DNA of 64,000 bases from Kryptolebias marmoratus (lineage: Eukaryota; Chordata; Actinopteri; Cyprinodontiformes; Rivulidae), in assembly GCF_001649575.2 (NCBI RefSeq), contig NC_051438.1:12508705-12572704 (forward strand), written 5' to 3'. The position numbers were made by a program, and so were the translations under genes. The notes beneath the pieces are model-generated. The model made no database searches. It was not told where the DNA came from and was given only the letters and a program-made list of their open reading frames with translations. Shown here one piece after another: positions 25,640 to 40,600 of this stretch; position 1 is the stretch's first letter, and each line of letters starts with the position of its first letter.

Positions 25640-28600
25640 CTGGAAGAGAGCCACAGCAGACGTTCGCTCATTAGGTTGGTCGTGTTAACCGCCAGCGTGA
25701 CTAACCGACACCGAGAGGTTTCGTGTTGTCGTTTGGTCGCCACCGGGGGGCAGTGACGACACAGAATCGGAACACCTGCCGCTCGGTAACTGACCTGTAA
25801 AAGTGCAATGCCGACGAAAATCCCAGCTACGATAATCAGGTTGTCTTGAAGCCACTTCTCAAACTGTCCCACGCAGCCCTTGGTGTAGATGTACTTCTGC
25901 CGGTTCAGATCCTGTTCACAAGGAAATATATATGAATATAAAAAGAAAACCTGGTGATTTTACAGTGAGATTAACAACAATCCTGACAGAGGACTTTGGT
26001 ATTTTGATCCATTTCAACAAACGTGTGAGCAGACAACATTCTGCCCACCGATTCCATCACTGTTTAACCTGGCAGGAATCTGCACGATTGCTGAGTCACA
26101 CTTAATGATTTCAACATGTTCTTTGTCAGGATCCTTTGGAGCCTAACAGAGGAGGCTTTACACATCCACTGACCACCCCAGTCTGGAGCGAGGCAGGCTC
26201 CTTTCTCCTGCCGGCGGACAGATGGGTGTTTGTGTCGTCCCGTTCAGCTGATGATGTACGTTCAGAGAGAAGAGGGGGGGGGGTAATTTACGGCTGAAAT
26301 GACACCTAAAAGGGAGTAAGAATAGGTGCCTCTACACAATGATGCCTTTGTTGCTCCTCAAGTCAACCAGACAAACTCTTTGTTCTCTTACAAAAAAACC
26401 TGAAGGCTAGCTTTCAGCCAATGAGGAGTAAAGAGAGCCTCCTGGTAGCCAATAAAAAAAAATTTTTTAAAAAAGAAGCAGGAAACACTGTGTTATTCTG
26501 GCTGTGAACTTCCTCTGAAGCTATTTCAGCTCCCTGCCTTGTGCCTCTGTCCTTCACATGTCTCCCGCTCTTCCTCTCTCTCCCCGCCCGGCACTTCCAC
26601 AGGAACTTGCTGCGCATCCCTGATAGTTGCGCAGGTCGGGACGACTTCGACAAGCGCGTGAAGAAAATGATCTCATCCCCCCACCCCACCCCGGCTCAGC
26701 TGCAGGTGGTTTATAGGGTCGCAGCTTTTGCCTAGCAACAGCGAATCTTTGAGACTGCAGTGCAGCGAATTGCAACCACCACACCCACACGTAGTGGGGA
26801 AGGGAAGAAAAAAAAAAAAAAGGAACGGACTGGCATAACCCACCGAGTAGCCAATTACAGAGTGGAGTTAGGCTCCTCTCAGAGCTAAAACTGGAGCCTA
26901 ATTATCCCTGTAAGCAAGAACAATCTGTTATTAAAGCAAGAAGCATCCAGGATAATCGGCAGGCTCCTTAACCCTTCAGTGCTCTGCGTCTGCTGTGTGG
27001 ATCGTTGGGTTTTCTTTTAGGTTTTTATACCATTCTTTAGATAAAAACAGAAATAAACCTTTCGTTTAAGGTCCTGGAATACCATTTGTTTAGTTACACC
27101 TCTGGAATGTTTCAGGAAGGGTAAAATGTTGGCAGAATTCCTTGCAGACATCCATGAGTTTCCCCGGCTAGTTAGGAAACTGGGTGTGGGTGAAACGACG
27201 GACAAACCTTCCAGCAAGCCTCGAATTACTGTCGCTGTCGTCGAGCAGCCTCGCGCTTTCCTCTCTTCATGCTCTCAGGGAAACAATAGTTCCCCACACA
27301 GTACTTGTTCCACGATGTTCTGCCCCTTGGTTGCTTCAAACAGATGTTCTCTAAACCCCCCGCCTTCCCAGCTGAGGAGAGAGCATCTCTCCTATCGGGA
27401 AGTGCTTGTGTGAGCAGCAGCTGCAGGGAAACTGAACCGAACTCTCCACGCATCCTTTAAACACTGCCGAACACTTCACGAGTCCAGGCGTGAACACAGA
27501 TTTAGACAGATTGCACTTTTGAGCAGACCCGGACGTCTTCAGGAGTGACTCCGCTCCACAGCTCAGAGTCATTTCAACCTGCAGCGAGTTTCTTCACTTT
27601 TTTTTTTTTTTTTTAATTATTTTACTTGTTTGTAAAAGTCTTAAAGGCTACGGCCTTTTTTAGATGAGATGATTGAGCTCTGAAACAGGAACCTTTCACC
27701 ATTTTGAAATGCCACATTTTTCCGTTATCCAGCTTTCAGATTTTCCTGGGAATGTTTTGACACTGAAATATCTAAATATTTGCTGCAAATGTGGCCCAGA
27801 TGTGGGTTTTTTTTAAAAACACAAATTGTACATAAAAGATGAGAAGGAAACGTTCCACGTTTTTGAATTAGTGTGCGATTCTAATGCCAAGCTTCAAATC
27901 TTCCTCGATACGGTTTGACGTCTATGTGATAAAACTGTTTTCATTTATAGAGAAATGTAAAAAGCCATATATGCTTTAGAGCTGGGCTACCTTCTTATTG
28001 AAAAGTGTACATAGCGTGTATGTAAAACATCTTTAAGCTGTGTACAGAGAGCCCATGGGAAGAAAACTGTTGTCCAAAGACACCAACATTTGGAGGCTGT
28101 GGTCATTAAAGAGCAACCAGGCTGACCATCCACAGAGCAGCCGCTTCTAAAAACTGCTGAGATACATGAGCCCACAAGAAACCATAAGTTCTCCATCCAA
28201 AACCAACTCACTGATGGCTCAAACATTAAAGGGGACCTATTATGAAAAATTCACTTTTTGCATGTTTTTGTACTTCCATTTGGGGATCTACTGCTTCGAG
28301 CAACAATCCGAGCGCAAAAGAAAAATATAAAAATCATGTTTGGTAATGGTTCCCTCCGTTTTAATTTTTCCACACTTATCAGACCTGGAAAACACTCCAA
28401 TTTAATTCTATACATTTCCACACTTTCTCAGACTGTGTAGGAACCCTGTCCAATAAAAACATCATGACAAAACCTGATTTTTTTAAGTACTTAAGTGACA
28501 AAAAACACACAAGATACCAACCACTTCCAGCCGAACATCGTAACCACACTGCGTGTTGATGACATCCTCCTAAAAAGAAGGGGGGAAAAAAATAGGTATT

Positions 28601-31600
28601 AAATATTGGAGACTTTTTGTGGGAATGACAAAATATAGTAAGCTGTAAAAAGAGCCTTTAGAATGTAGCTAAAATGGTTGAACCATTTATTATTTGTTTT
28701 AAAAAAAAACTTGATCATTATATTTATATGCAGCTACTGACACCAAGTCCATTCGGTTAGTCGGACATGTTGATCATTTGTGATGAGCGACTCACCGCAG
28801 GATCTTTGACACAACAGGAGAAGGGGACTCCACAGCGCTCCCTGCTGGGATTCTTGTCTGTGCAGTTGAAGTAGATGTTCTGGTTCCAGTCGTCAGGCCC
28901 GTGGGCTCCGCAGCACGACCACTGAAACGGCAGCAACGACACAACGCGGTTAACCCCCAACTCGAGCGCACAAGTTCGGTTCAGACTGCAGACCAGACTC
29001 GACCGGGGAGTCGGCTGCAGATCTAATCTCATTTACGACACGTCACGTACACACAGGAGACAATTTACTAAACTGTCCCATTCACGTAAATGGATAATCA
29101 TGTGAAGGAAATACAACCATGTTAACCGTGAGATTTGCCGCCGCCAAACGACGCGGCTGACTTTACTGCTGAGAGCCTGTCTGAGCCAGAAAAACGTTCA
29201 TATTTATCATAAACGGTACATTTCTCAGGAAGAAAGTCACTCTCGCAGCCGAGAGATGTGTAGCGCTTTAGGGAGCGGGGGGTTAGTTTTCACAGTAATT
29301 GCAGCCACTGGGTGTGGTAACTCACATATTCCTGGGCGAAGTCAATGAGGTTCTGCAAGTCGATGTCGTCCCGATAGGCCTTGATATTGTTGTTGATGAA
29401 AAGGTTGAGCTGGTCTTTGATCCAGTCCTTGAAGACGAAGGCGAGGATCCCCGCAGTCAGCTCCAAGAAGAAGATCAAACCCAGGAACACCGAGAACTAC
29501 ATGGAACATCACACACACACACACAGAGAAAACAATAAATACGTCACTTCAAACACAAACGCACTAAAACATACCCCCCAAAAAAAAGGTTAACTTTGTT
29601 TCTGCTCATGTTTCTAAAAGAATTAACAGGAAAGCTTTGATGTAACCCCCCACCCCCCTTTAGGTCTGGCTGTAGCGCCTGTCTGCGTTTGACAAGTGAG
29701 AGTGTAGCAACAACAAACCACAGTCCCTCAGGTACCGTTACACTATCCATTTACAGTAAATGTAGAAGACGAGACTGATGATAAATGGGCAAAAGCCGCA
29801 TTAGCTCCTCACTCTGATGCCTGACTTATTGCTGCTAATGGACATCTGCTGGAGTTAGTGGCTGCGCAGAACTGCAGCCAGCGAGGAGGTGAATTTGTCT
29901 CTGTCAGTCACATGTCGTTATCAACACTGCCAAACCAAAATAAACCACATAAACGAAGATGCTGTGGCGTTTGACAAAAACTGGTGTTTAGATTTAAAAA
30001 AAAAAAAAAAAGGAGCTTGACTGAGAAAACGAGGCGCGCGTCTCTTATCGCCACTTTTCAGCTCAACGCGGTTCGGTTCACTTGCAGATATTCAAAGACA
30101 CGTCACCACTCCCAGCATTTGGTTTCGGTGAGTCAAAGTGACACCTGCTGCACTCACGGCGTCAGCGTCTGGTGTGAGCTGCGCATCTAGGAGGGTGTCG
30201 AAGCGATTAAACCCTGCATCTGCGCGTCAAAAGCAGGGAGGGAGCTTACGAATTTAAGCAGGAGGGTGTTCTCTCGGAGGGCCCCGATGCAGCCGGCGAA
30301 GCCCAGGATGAACATGACCCCGCCTACCACGATGAAGAGCCACACGGGGTCGAAGCCCCCGAGATCTGTGATCGAGGACAGGTTTGACAGCACGCCCTGA
30401 AGGGAAGAAGAGATAAATAGTCACACAAAAGGATTGATACAATTAATAACACGTTGCAAAAATGATCAAGAGGAGGAATACGTTTTTACAGCCATTAATC
30501 CGTGATGTTTAGACGAACAGGAAATTATCTTTGCGACACCGTTATTTTACTGTTTTTTTCCCTCCACAGTGTTGTAACCTCTTTGAAATGACACCTGAGA
30601 GAGGCGTTATCCTCGTTAATTTACTTTCAACGGTCTCACTCCAGGAACTCCTGCTCAGGCTTGTGAAGGTGGGGGGGGAAGAGTCACTTATCAGGCGGTG
30701 AAATGTAAAGATCCCTCAGATCGCACTTCTGTACATCCTGCCCCTCAGGTTTGTGTCGTTTCAGAACTCAAACAGGCGTCGGCCTTGACCCCGCCATGAG
30801 AGTTTCTCCCTGATTCTACAAACTGAGATGACGCTGACTGCTCTCCGCAGGCGACCGTGTGAACAAACGTTTAAACGACTGTTTGTAAACGATGTTAAAA
30901 TCTTCTGTGAACTTTAAACTTTTCTTCTTATATACATGAACTGAGCTCAGCCTATTCTGAAGATAATAAACAACATCCATTTGGATAAACACAGACTTTT
31001 AGGACAAACCTTAACCGCTTTATGCAGAAAAACGATCCAATATTTTCCTTCGAGGGCAGGATGTAGCTAACTGCCTGCTGTGTTTGCTGTGTGTGTTCTG
31101 GTTGTTACCTTTATGTAGGTATGCCTATCTTTGTGGGGAGGTAGTAATAATAAAAAGTCTGCTTTTCCCCTTTTGTGGTAAACTTCGTTTTAAAACGTGA
31201 CAGTCTAAACTGGCAGCTTGTGTCAAGTTGTGCCTTCACATCCGGTTCTGCGCGGGCCCTGCAGAACCCATCACTATACATGCGTACGAGCATTAATGCA
31301 GACTGCGTCTTTCATTAACGTGAGTGACGACGCTGAGCTGGAACAAACACAGGATGTTATTAAAGAATAGCATCAGGTTTATAGTGCTCCGACTGTGGTT
31401 GTGATTAAAAACAGTCCTGATGGGTTTGCTTTAAACTCTTTTGCTTACTGACATCGAAAACAGAAAACTATGTGAATGAGGGAAGTGAGACGTGGTATAT
31501 TGGGTATATCAGGGGGGATAATTTTCGTTCTGACGCATTTTTGCCAGCTACTTCTTGGTGATTGCCTAAAAATAGTATGTAAACGTTTGCCTAGAAGAGT

Positions 31601-34600
31601 CCCTGTGTTACCCCCCAATCTGCATAACGACGCAAAATGTAACTTTATTCTCAATAAAGAGTGATTTTTGGTTCCATGGGCACAGACATCTTTGAGTGCA
31701 CTGATTGGACTAGAGTTCTGGTTTATCTGCCAAGGCTTCTGACACAGCGCTGTTTTCCAGGCAGTGGACGACAGAAGCCAGAATGGATTTCACAACATTA
31801 CTTCCTTCAGGTTTACTGCCTTGGGAGTCAGTATCAGCATCTGGTGGGACCACCGTTTGCCCATCTCCTTCACATAGAGTTAATCAGGTTGTTGATTGTG
31901 GCCTATGAGATGAATTTTGGCGTGAAAGCCGGCAGGGAAGTGTATTTCTTCAAGGAATGCTAGAATCAGAGCTATATTTCTTTTCAACAGTCTTCACATG
32001 GGAGGGAGGACCTGCGGTTAGCTCCATATTGTTTTACTTGCTACAGATTGGAGAATCCACGTCCATCACTTCCACCTACAGACACAATATCTGAAATCTA
32101 ATACAGCTGAAGTGAATCTGCAGTAAGACGCAAGTAATAATGTTTTGTATTTTTAACATCAGCGGTGCAAACTGAACTGCCTTCATTTGAATTTGCTCAT
32201 TAAGCCCCGAACAACAACGTGCTGCGAAGCACTGGGCTCCAAACTAATCGCCTTAGTCACTCAGACCCAAAATCGCCATTAGGCCCCTTCCAGCTACTGC
32301 TATTCATCATCCAACCTAATCCCAATAAATTATTCACGCCGCTCCACAGAGGTACTCCGGCACAGACCTATCTGCACACAGTTCATGACCAGACGTTACT
32401 AATCAGCGCACGGTGCAGCGTTTACAGAAACAAATGGAACTGCTCGCTTGCTAATTAATGAACAAATCGGCTGCTAATTCGATTGGAAGACTGTTTTAAT
32501 GTCGCCCAGATTCACTGCACATCAGAGGTTAATGGCGAACTCTGACCTTTGTGCTCTTTATTATGTGCGTTAAAAAAAAAACAATCGTTTCCATCTGAAC
32601 AAGCGGAGTAATTATTCCTGTGACTGGCTCTTGTACAGCATAAGGCATTGTGTTGGTGATAACTGCGGGTCACATGAGTGTCAGCTGATTCCTGATCACA
32701 TCGGTGGCGGAGGGGCGTGGCTTACTTCCTGAGACGACCAAGACACAAACGTTGTCAGCTAAAACGATCGGCTTGTCGAACAGCACCTCTATGTTTCGCG
32801 TCTAAACTCACCAGCAAACTTCCAGCTTATTGTGGCCAGAATATGTGGTGGAATTTCAGCTATGCTGGTAAGGAAATTATCCTGTCCTTTCCCAGTGTGC
32901 GTCTATGTGCGTCTGTGTGTTTATACATACCTTCTCCGCCCATGCCCACAGGCCTATACTCAAGAATGCTGCTCCTAGCAACTGTAAAACAAAGCACACA
33001 GAGGAAGGCTCTGCTGAGAGACGGAGACACACAGGTTACACACTCGTCAAGTTCCCGAGCAGTGAATCAGATCCGACTAAACAGTGTCCTGTCGATGAAG
33101 AAGTCCACCAAATGATAGGGAAGACAGAAGAAACATCTGCAGACGATCATTTGCAGGGGCTTCACAAAACTTTCCTTTATCAGAACCGCTCAGTTTGGAG
33201 TTTTAACTTGAATTTTTTGGGGGAAATAAAAGCAATAACACAGTTTTCTGATTCAGATGTTTATTTGGTTGAACTATATTTCAGTTCTAGCACCACCTCC
33301 TAATACAGCTTCACACCGTTTGATATGTTTTGATAATATAAACAACCAGGATGTTTCTAAAACGGGTGTATAGTCATGAGACTGTACAAGAACTGCTACC
33401 TGTGCAGAGGAGTCAGTTTCGAAATGTTTTTCCAGCCTGAACACCGAACTACATGTTTTCAAACCCCCTCCACAGCTTTCCAATAGTCGGCTGCCAAGAG
33501 AATACGTCCGTGTTTTATGATTTAACCCTGTGGTGCTTCTCTGTAACATGTCGTAATAAAAATTTGACTAAGATGAACCTCGTAACACATAAACATCACC
33601 TCTCCCGCAGCACAGGTCTGAACCTGCTGAACAGACAGGCACAGCAGCGGTGGGGTTAAAACATGATCCGATAAGCTGTTTCAGAGATTCACAGTCTTTA
33701 TTTGCCGTCTTTACTTTCATACAAAGTTCAGATATATACGACTATGCTTGTGCCAGTCAGACATGATATACATTTAACAGAAGCTGCAAGGAGACTAAAC
33801 TATACACTTGCAACAAAGCTTTAAAGAAAAGACTTCAAAACTATATGTTTAACAGTAAAGCTATGGTAACAGAATTTAAGCTGTGAAAGGGCTTCAGGGA
33901 AGTATAAATAAATACAAAATAGCAGCACTGTATATTGCAACTTTGGAAATATAGCAGCAGTGGATATTGCACTTGAAAGTATAAATATTGTCCATGGGTG
34001 TTCATGTTATTTACACTATATTATACAGAGTTCAGATATACCATCAGAGTGACTGTGGCAGGGAAGAAGCTGCTATAAAATCAGCTCCTGTCTGCTCTGC
34101 TTTTCCTTAAATTGTATTTTGTGTGTTTTGTGTTTACGGAGAAAGCGGGCAGGGTGGGAGGATGTGTGTCCTCGATGATGTGTGTGGCTCGCTTTTTATA
34201 GCGCCGTGCGTATGTTGAGTCCGTGGATGGAAAGTCAGTCCTGAAGATTTTTTTTCCCAGCCGTTTTGATGACTCTCCAGAGAGCGTTTCCTGTCCGTTT
34301 GTGTGGTGTGTTGGCATGCCACACAGAGCATTAATTGGTGGCGAGTATGCTCTCCACCAGCCAAAGTCAACAATGAGTTTGCTTGTCTTTCCTACGTTGA
34401 GGATGAAGTGGTTCTCCTCTCCGCTGTTGACCGCCTCCCCGTATCCCGTCTCATCTCCCTTGATGAGGCCCAGGATGGTCGTGTCGTCCACATATTTCTT
34501 GATGACCGAATCATTGGTGCTGGAGACGCCATTGTGGGTATACAGAGTGAAGAGCTTCGGGCCGAGGCAGCAGCCCTGTGGAGATCTGGTGCTGATTGTG

Positions 34601-37600
34601 AGCTTGGAGGAGGCCATCCGTCCCATCCTGACAACCTGAGGTCTGTCCGTGAGGAAACCCAGAACCCAGCTGCAGGTGGCAGTCGGGACTCACAAGTCAA
34701 CTAGCTTCCCAACCAGCTTCCCGGGCTGAATGGTACTGAAGGCAGAGCTGTAGTCAAGGCTATGGCAACCGCATCGCCCTCCGACTTGTTTGGACGGTAG
34801 GATCAATGTTCTCAGGAGCCACAGAGTTCACGCGTCCAAGCACCAACTTTTCCAGGCACTTCATGGCTTTTGGTGCGAGTGCCACTGGTCTGAAGTAGTC
34901 TAAAGTCGATGCGGCAGGTCTTTTTGAGACTGGGATGATTGTAGAGGTCTTGAAGCAGTGATGTGCTGTGGCTTGTTTTAGTGAGGTGTCCAAGATGTCG
35001 GTGTACACATCTGCCAGATGGTACAAACTGGTTGACAGAATAAATAACAGCAGAGTTCAAACTTTTGTCCTCAATAGTTTCACCCATGACAAAAAGCTGT
35101 TTTCTTAATATAATAATGTATTTGCCTATGCCCATGTACATCTACAACTGATTAACTTTTAGAACCAACCCAATTCAAAATGACCAGCACATTCAAATGA
35201 CTTCAGACAGTAAAACAGGCTATAATTCAGTCAAGTTTACAGATATTGTGCTAAACGTTGGTGTGCTTGTAGCCGAGAGTCATTCCCAACACGTGGACCA
35301 AGTGCTACTCACTCCACAGATCTTTGCTAAAACCTTCAGCATTAATTGTTGGAGTCATCCCTTGTGTCTGTTAACAAAATATTTCATGAACCACTGGAGG
35401 GATTTCAAATAAACTTTCAGAAAGTAATCATTAGATGCGTATCGACAGCTGATTAGCTTTTGGAGTCAACCCAATTCAAAGTGGCTAAACAGCCGATCAA
35501 CATTAGCCAACACAGAAATGGATATAGCTCAGTAAGACCTAAAGATATTGAGCTAAAATGTGACGTGGTAGTAGCCGAGTAATGTGAGCTGAGATTGTGC
35601 ATAACTTTTTCGGTTTTACCAAAACGCCTATAACTCGGTCATTTCTCATCGTAAGACAATTTTAGTTAAACTGACATGAAAGGTGGTGGGTGATATGCAT
35701 TCCTTCAAGGAATACAGTAACTTTTGTGAATTATTTTTAACCATTCGAGCAGTACAATTAACCATACAATTCTTATACTGAAGGTTCATTATTAGCCATA
35801 AAACCTGCTTATTTATTTTAAATATATTTAACAAATGAACAGGATGAAACCGTGCCTACTGCTGTGTTTTACACAACTATTACAGGCCTCACCCACCAAT
35901 ACAAATGGCTGTGGCTTCAAAGACTTCACTGATTTGAGTCCCTCGCTACGTTGTTTAATCTTGCTCATGTGACAATTAACCGTTTTGTTGCCATTTTTAC
36001 AGGCATGTCGGACTGAATAAGTGAGCCGTGTCTGAACGACCCAGTGCCACTGGTTTAACAGATGAACTCAATGTTGCATATCTCAGGTCTAAAATTTGCT
36101 CAGGATGTTTTAAACTTGCTCTGGACAGAGAAAAGGATGCCACGTGGTAAAGACTCTGCAACAGTTAGCTCAGAAGCTGATAAGTTGAGCGTTACAGAAA
36201 ATCCTCACACTTTTAGCAACACAAAGCACCAAAAATTAACAGGTCACTGCTGAAAATGCCTACATTACCTGGCTAATCTATGCCGAAAAAAAAAAAAACA
36301 ACAAACCAGAAATCTAAATGTTCCACTGAAAATATGCTACTTAGTTGGGAAGCTGATTGAACTGAGTGAACCAGGTAAACAAATGGCAACAAACTGGACT
36401 CCGGGGAAAAAAAACAAATGTGTTAAAGAACGTCAAAGAGAAGCCTCAGCGGAGTCGGATGTGACTGCCGTTTTGTAAACAGTTGCAGTGAAGGGTGTGG
36501 TGGTGGTTTCAGCAGGAAAGTGACATTCAGGAAGAGCCTGGATAAATGAGCAGATGCCACAGTAAAAAAGATTAGACCGACGGATCGGGAACGTTTCACC
36601 TTGGGCTACATGGAGATTAACAAAAAGCTTTGCCAACCGTGTCAAAGAAATGCCTCATACGATAAAACTCTATTAACTTTTATGAAAGTTAACCGTTATA
36701 ACTAACTGGTATTTAAACAGTGGCACTGAAAAAAAAAATGCAGGCGTTGGAACGTCGTCCCACAACTAAGGAGACGTGGGTCCAAATTCGCCGGTTGTCT
36801 TCAGCCCCTCTCTGTAGTTCTGCTCCTCCTGTGGGAACCTAACTAGCTGTACAGGAAGTACGTGACAGGAAGGTAACTGACACCAGGTCAGCACATCTGT
36901 GGGCAGCAATGTTTCCCATGGAAACAAACACATAAGCTATTCTTCGAATGTTCTGGTTTCTGTGACGCTGAGAAGGCTTTATTTACTTCAACCCCTTCTT
37001 CATGTATAATTGGTAAATGTGTGAAGAGAGAAAAAGTTTCTGACTTAAGGCTACTTTGGAGCTGTGTTGACAACAAGACTTCAATTAGCTGGCCTCTTGT
37101 GTTGGACCCCAGAACTGAATTATTAAAAAGCAATAATGTTAAAAGCTCGTCAGGTTTTCTTTCCTTATAGTGAGAGTTTCTCCCCCTCAGAGAGGCCGAG
37201 GACACTGGATACATGAGTCACACCGATGTTTTAAAGCAGAAGCGCAGTCAAACCAGTTCAGGATAAAACTCTGCAGCCAGCGAGCCATGTTGTTGGAACT
37301 GCTGCAGAATGCGGTTTGACATGCTCTTACAAAACAAAACACTGTTTCTAAAGAAAAATCACAGAAAGCCCACCCATACATACACATTTCAGCATTGCTA
37401 ACGTGTTACTCATACTCTCGGGGCGTGTGTGTAGAAATAAAAAGGCCAAAACGAACCCAAACGCCTTTAACGGGGAAAAAAACAAAAAAACAAAACTGAG
37501 GTTCTCGTAAGGAGAACAGTGGATTAACAGCTAAACAGAAAAAGCTAAAATGAGAACAATGTGTCATCTCTCAGGGATTCGAGGCTTTGTTTGTAGTTTC

Positions 37601-40600
37601 ACCAGGAATAGCTAAAGTGACCTCCGACTACACCAGAATTATAGTTATATTTATACTGTTCGCAACAATATTCACGTAGGAAACAGACATCTCTGATGTT
37701 CTCTGAGTCCAGCGTCAGCTTCTGGGTCTTGTAAAGTTTTACTGGTTATAAACAATAGTTCTCCAAGAAATCCAAGGGTCTTCCAAAGGTTTTCTTTTCA
37801 CAACGGCTTATTTTATCCTCACGTTTGTTCCAATGACTTTTACTTAAGCAATTTATGTTAATGCACTTCTTTTTTTTTTTAATTTAGGCATGAAAAAGGA
37901 ACCCAAACTGAAAAAAATGAGTGAATGCTGTATCCATACATACAAGAATATTTAGAGAATTAAAAAATAACAACCTGTTTGTTTGCAGTGTGGTACAAAG
38001 ACAAATCATTTATTTCAGTTCATTTTCCTGGATCTAAAACTATAACACGGATGAAGTCTGAGAGGCATAAAATAGTGAGAGTAATTCCCAAAGAGCCCTT
38101 CTCAATTATAGGGTGGAGTTCAGAGACTTAAAAAGCTTAAGAGAAAACCCAACAAGTGGATGAGAAAAGAAAGAGCTGCAAGTCTGAGCGACTACAAGAC
38201 CGGCTTCACAATAGCTGAAAGAAACGTTCTTAACAAAAGACCTGACGGATGAATCTGGTCTGTAAGCCGATTCGTTTGTAATGTATTTTCAGTCCAAACC
38301 CAGATCTGAACAAAGACTCAGTCATGTTGTCATAAGCAAAACAAAACAAGCAGAAAGTTTATTTTAGACTTTTGATCTATAAAAGTTAAAAAGTCTAAAC
38401 ACTTTTCTATTATTTTAAGAAACCCTCAAAAGCCTTGTGTTCACTTTACCATTCTTAACACCGTTTTAAAAATCCCATTTAATATTGTTAACAAATATTA
38501 ATAAGAATTTGTAGTTTTTAGGAACACCTTAGATGACTTATTACCCTTTCTTCACATGACCCAACCATCCCTGCGACCCGTCTTTAATCAGTTGGAGTTG
38601 GGGTTCTTAAACCAACTCAGAAATTTGCTGGGTGTCAATAGTTAATGGTCGGCCAGGTTGGTTAATTCAGGAGCGGCACTCCTGTCATTAATTCTCCGTC
38701 AAATATTGGCTCCACTGTGCATCAGTGTGGGCCCATTCCTCTGTTTTCTTTGGGATTTTAGAGGCTGACGGTAAGAACTGCTGCTGACATGAGCTCTTTT
38801 TAAACAATGGTAATCGTTGAGCAGTCTTAACAAACTGGGAAGTCTACACTCCTATTCAACACAGAGCAAAATTAGTCGGTTTTTCAAATGAGGGTAAAAA
38901 AAAAAAAATCACATGATAGGGAAGTATTATGGAAGTTACAGATTTGTTTATAAGTTTGGATTTTCCCCTCCCTAGGTACAATATTAACAACATTATTTGA
39001 AATTGAAGGACATAAAGAGAAGTAGTCAAGATTTCTTCTAAACTTACTAGAGGTATTAATGGATTTTTCTACTTAAAATCTGAACCGATGAGATATTTTC
39101 AAATCTAAGAAGCCTAAAATAACATAATGGACTCCTGCACATTGTTCAACATGTAATATTTATTGCAAGTTAATACATGTAAATAACGTTTTGTTTGTTT
39201 TATTTGTCCTTCTCCACTGCATCTATTTTAAGTATCAGATTTGCGTTGTTTCGCCTCTGATTGTAAACCTAGGAGGCCCAAAACAAAATGTTGCTTTGTG
39301 TGAAATATTTTAGCTGACAGAGACTTCAGACACCCAAAAGCATTTTCATAAATAGTAGGTATATTTAAAAAAAAAAAAAAAAAAAAAAAAAATCAGTAAT
39401 TGTCTTACGCAACTGAGGCAAACTTTCCCATTTGGGACAGCCCGTACGTATGAAACTTTGAAGGAGTTCGACATGATTATAAATATTTTAGACTTGGGTA
39501 TAAATGTAGACTTTAGGCCCGCCTGCACACGCTGGATTTATTGCAGATAAGAACCGAGGTGCGGCAATGCATCATTTTAAGGACGAAGACAACAGAATTC
39601 AAACATGATATATGTGGTCAATTTTGTTATTTCCAGTCATGAGTATCTCAGTGGACATCAAGATGAATTTACCCCATCAGCACAAGGCGCTGAGGAAAAA
39701 AAAAAAATTATATATATATTCTAAAGGTATTTTTGCCAGATAGCTGCCTTTCATTTAGGCGTGGTAATTCTGATTATCTGCCTCATTAATTACACCAAGT
39801 GGTTAAAGCTGAACAGAACCCAAGTTTCAAATTTCTGACATGTACCGCCACTGTAGGAGCATGACTTCACATCGTCTCATAATCTCACTAACCGGTTCTG
39901 ATTATTCACACGGTGTGTACTCGGGGCTCTTTTTAAAGACCTGTCTGCAAATCAAACAACCCTCGTGGCACAATAAGGCCGGTTTGAAGGGAACGAGTAC
40001 ACTGAAACCATTGTCGGCCTGCTTTTGTGCCATCCCTGCATTCATTTCTCTTTAGCTAACTTTTCCCAGGGAGTTAACTTCAAGTCAGTTTGCCAAAGTG
40101 AAACACCCTACCTGTGCTGAACTCTGCCACCCTGACGTAACAAACCCCTCCGACAATAATTGTTTATGTTACTTTTTACTGAAAAAAAAAACAGTTATAA
40201 TCTGTGGTAGCTCCTAAAATGCAATTAAGACAAATATTATCAAGAAAAGCTCAAAACTGCCACCTTATTTCCTCAAAGTGTTATTGAATCTGTTTTATTT
40301 CTATGATTTCTTCTAAATCACGTGCTGTTCTTCATCGGTGAGCAAATAAAAGCTGGAACTACATGTTTCTCTTCCTGCCAAAATCAAGATTTTTTTCTCC
40401 CAGTAAGTCCAATAAATATGAGCGTCCCAGAAGAAGTTGTTTTTTATCCCAGTGCGCAGACAGATTATCAACACTTGAGAAGATCCGCCCCAGAGCCAGA
40501 TGATCTTATTACCTGAACTGACAAAAAGACAAATCAAGCTCTTATTTTTCCCTTTTGTTTTTATTTGGAAATCCACACACAAACGTACACAGTATGGACT

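Noticed and set aside
32717..33303. Two 132-codon plus frames
   Set aside because: They are antisense to tspan17 exon 2 and have no resemblance to known proteins.
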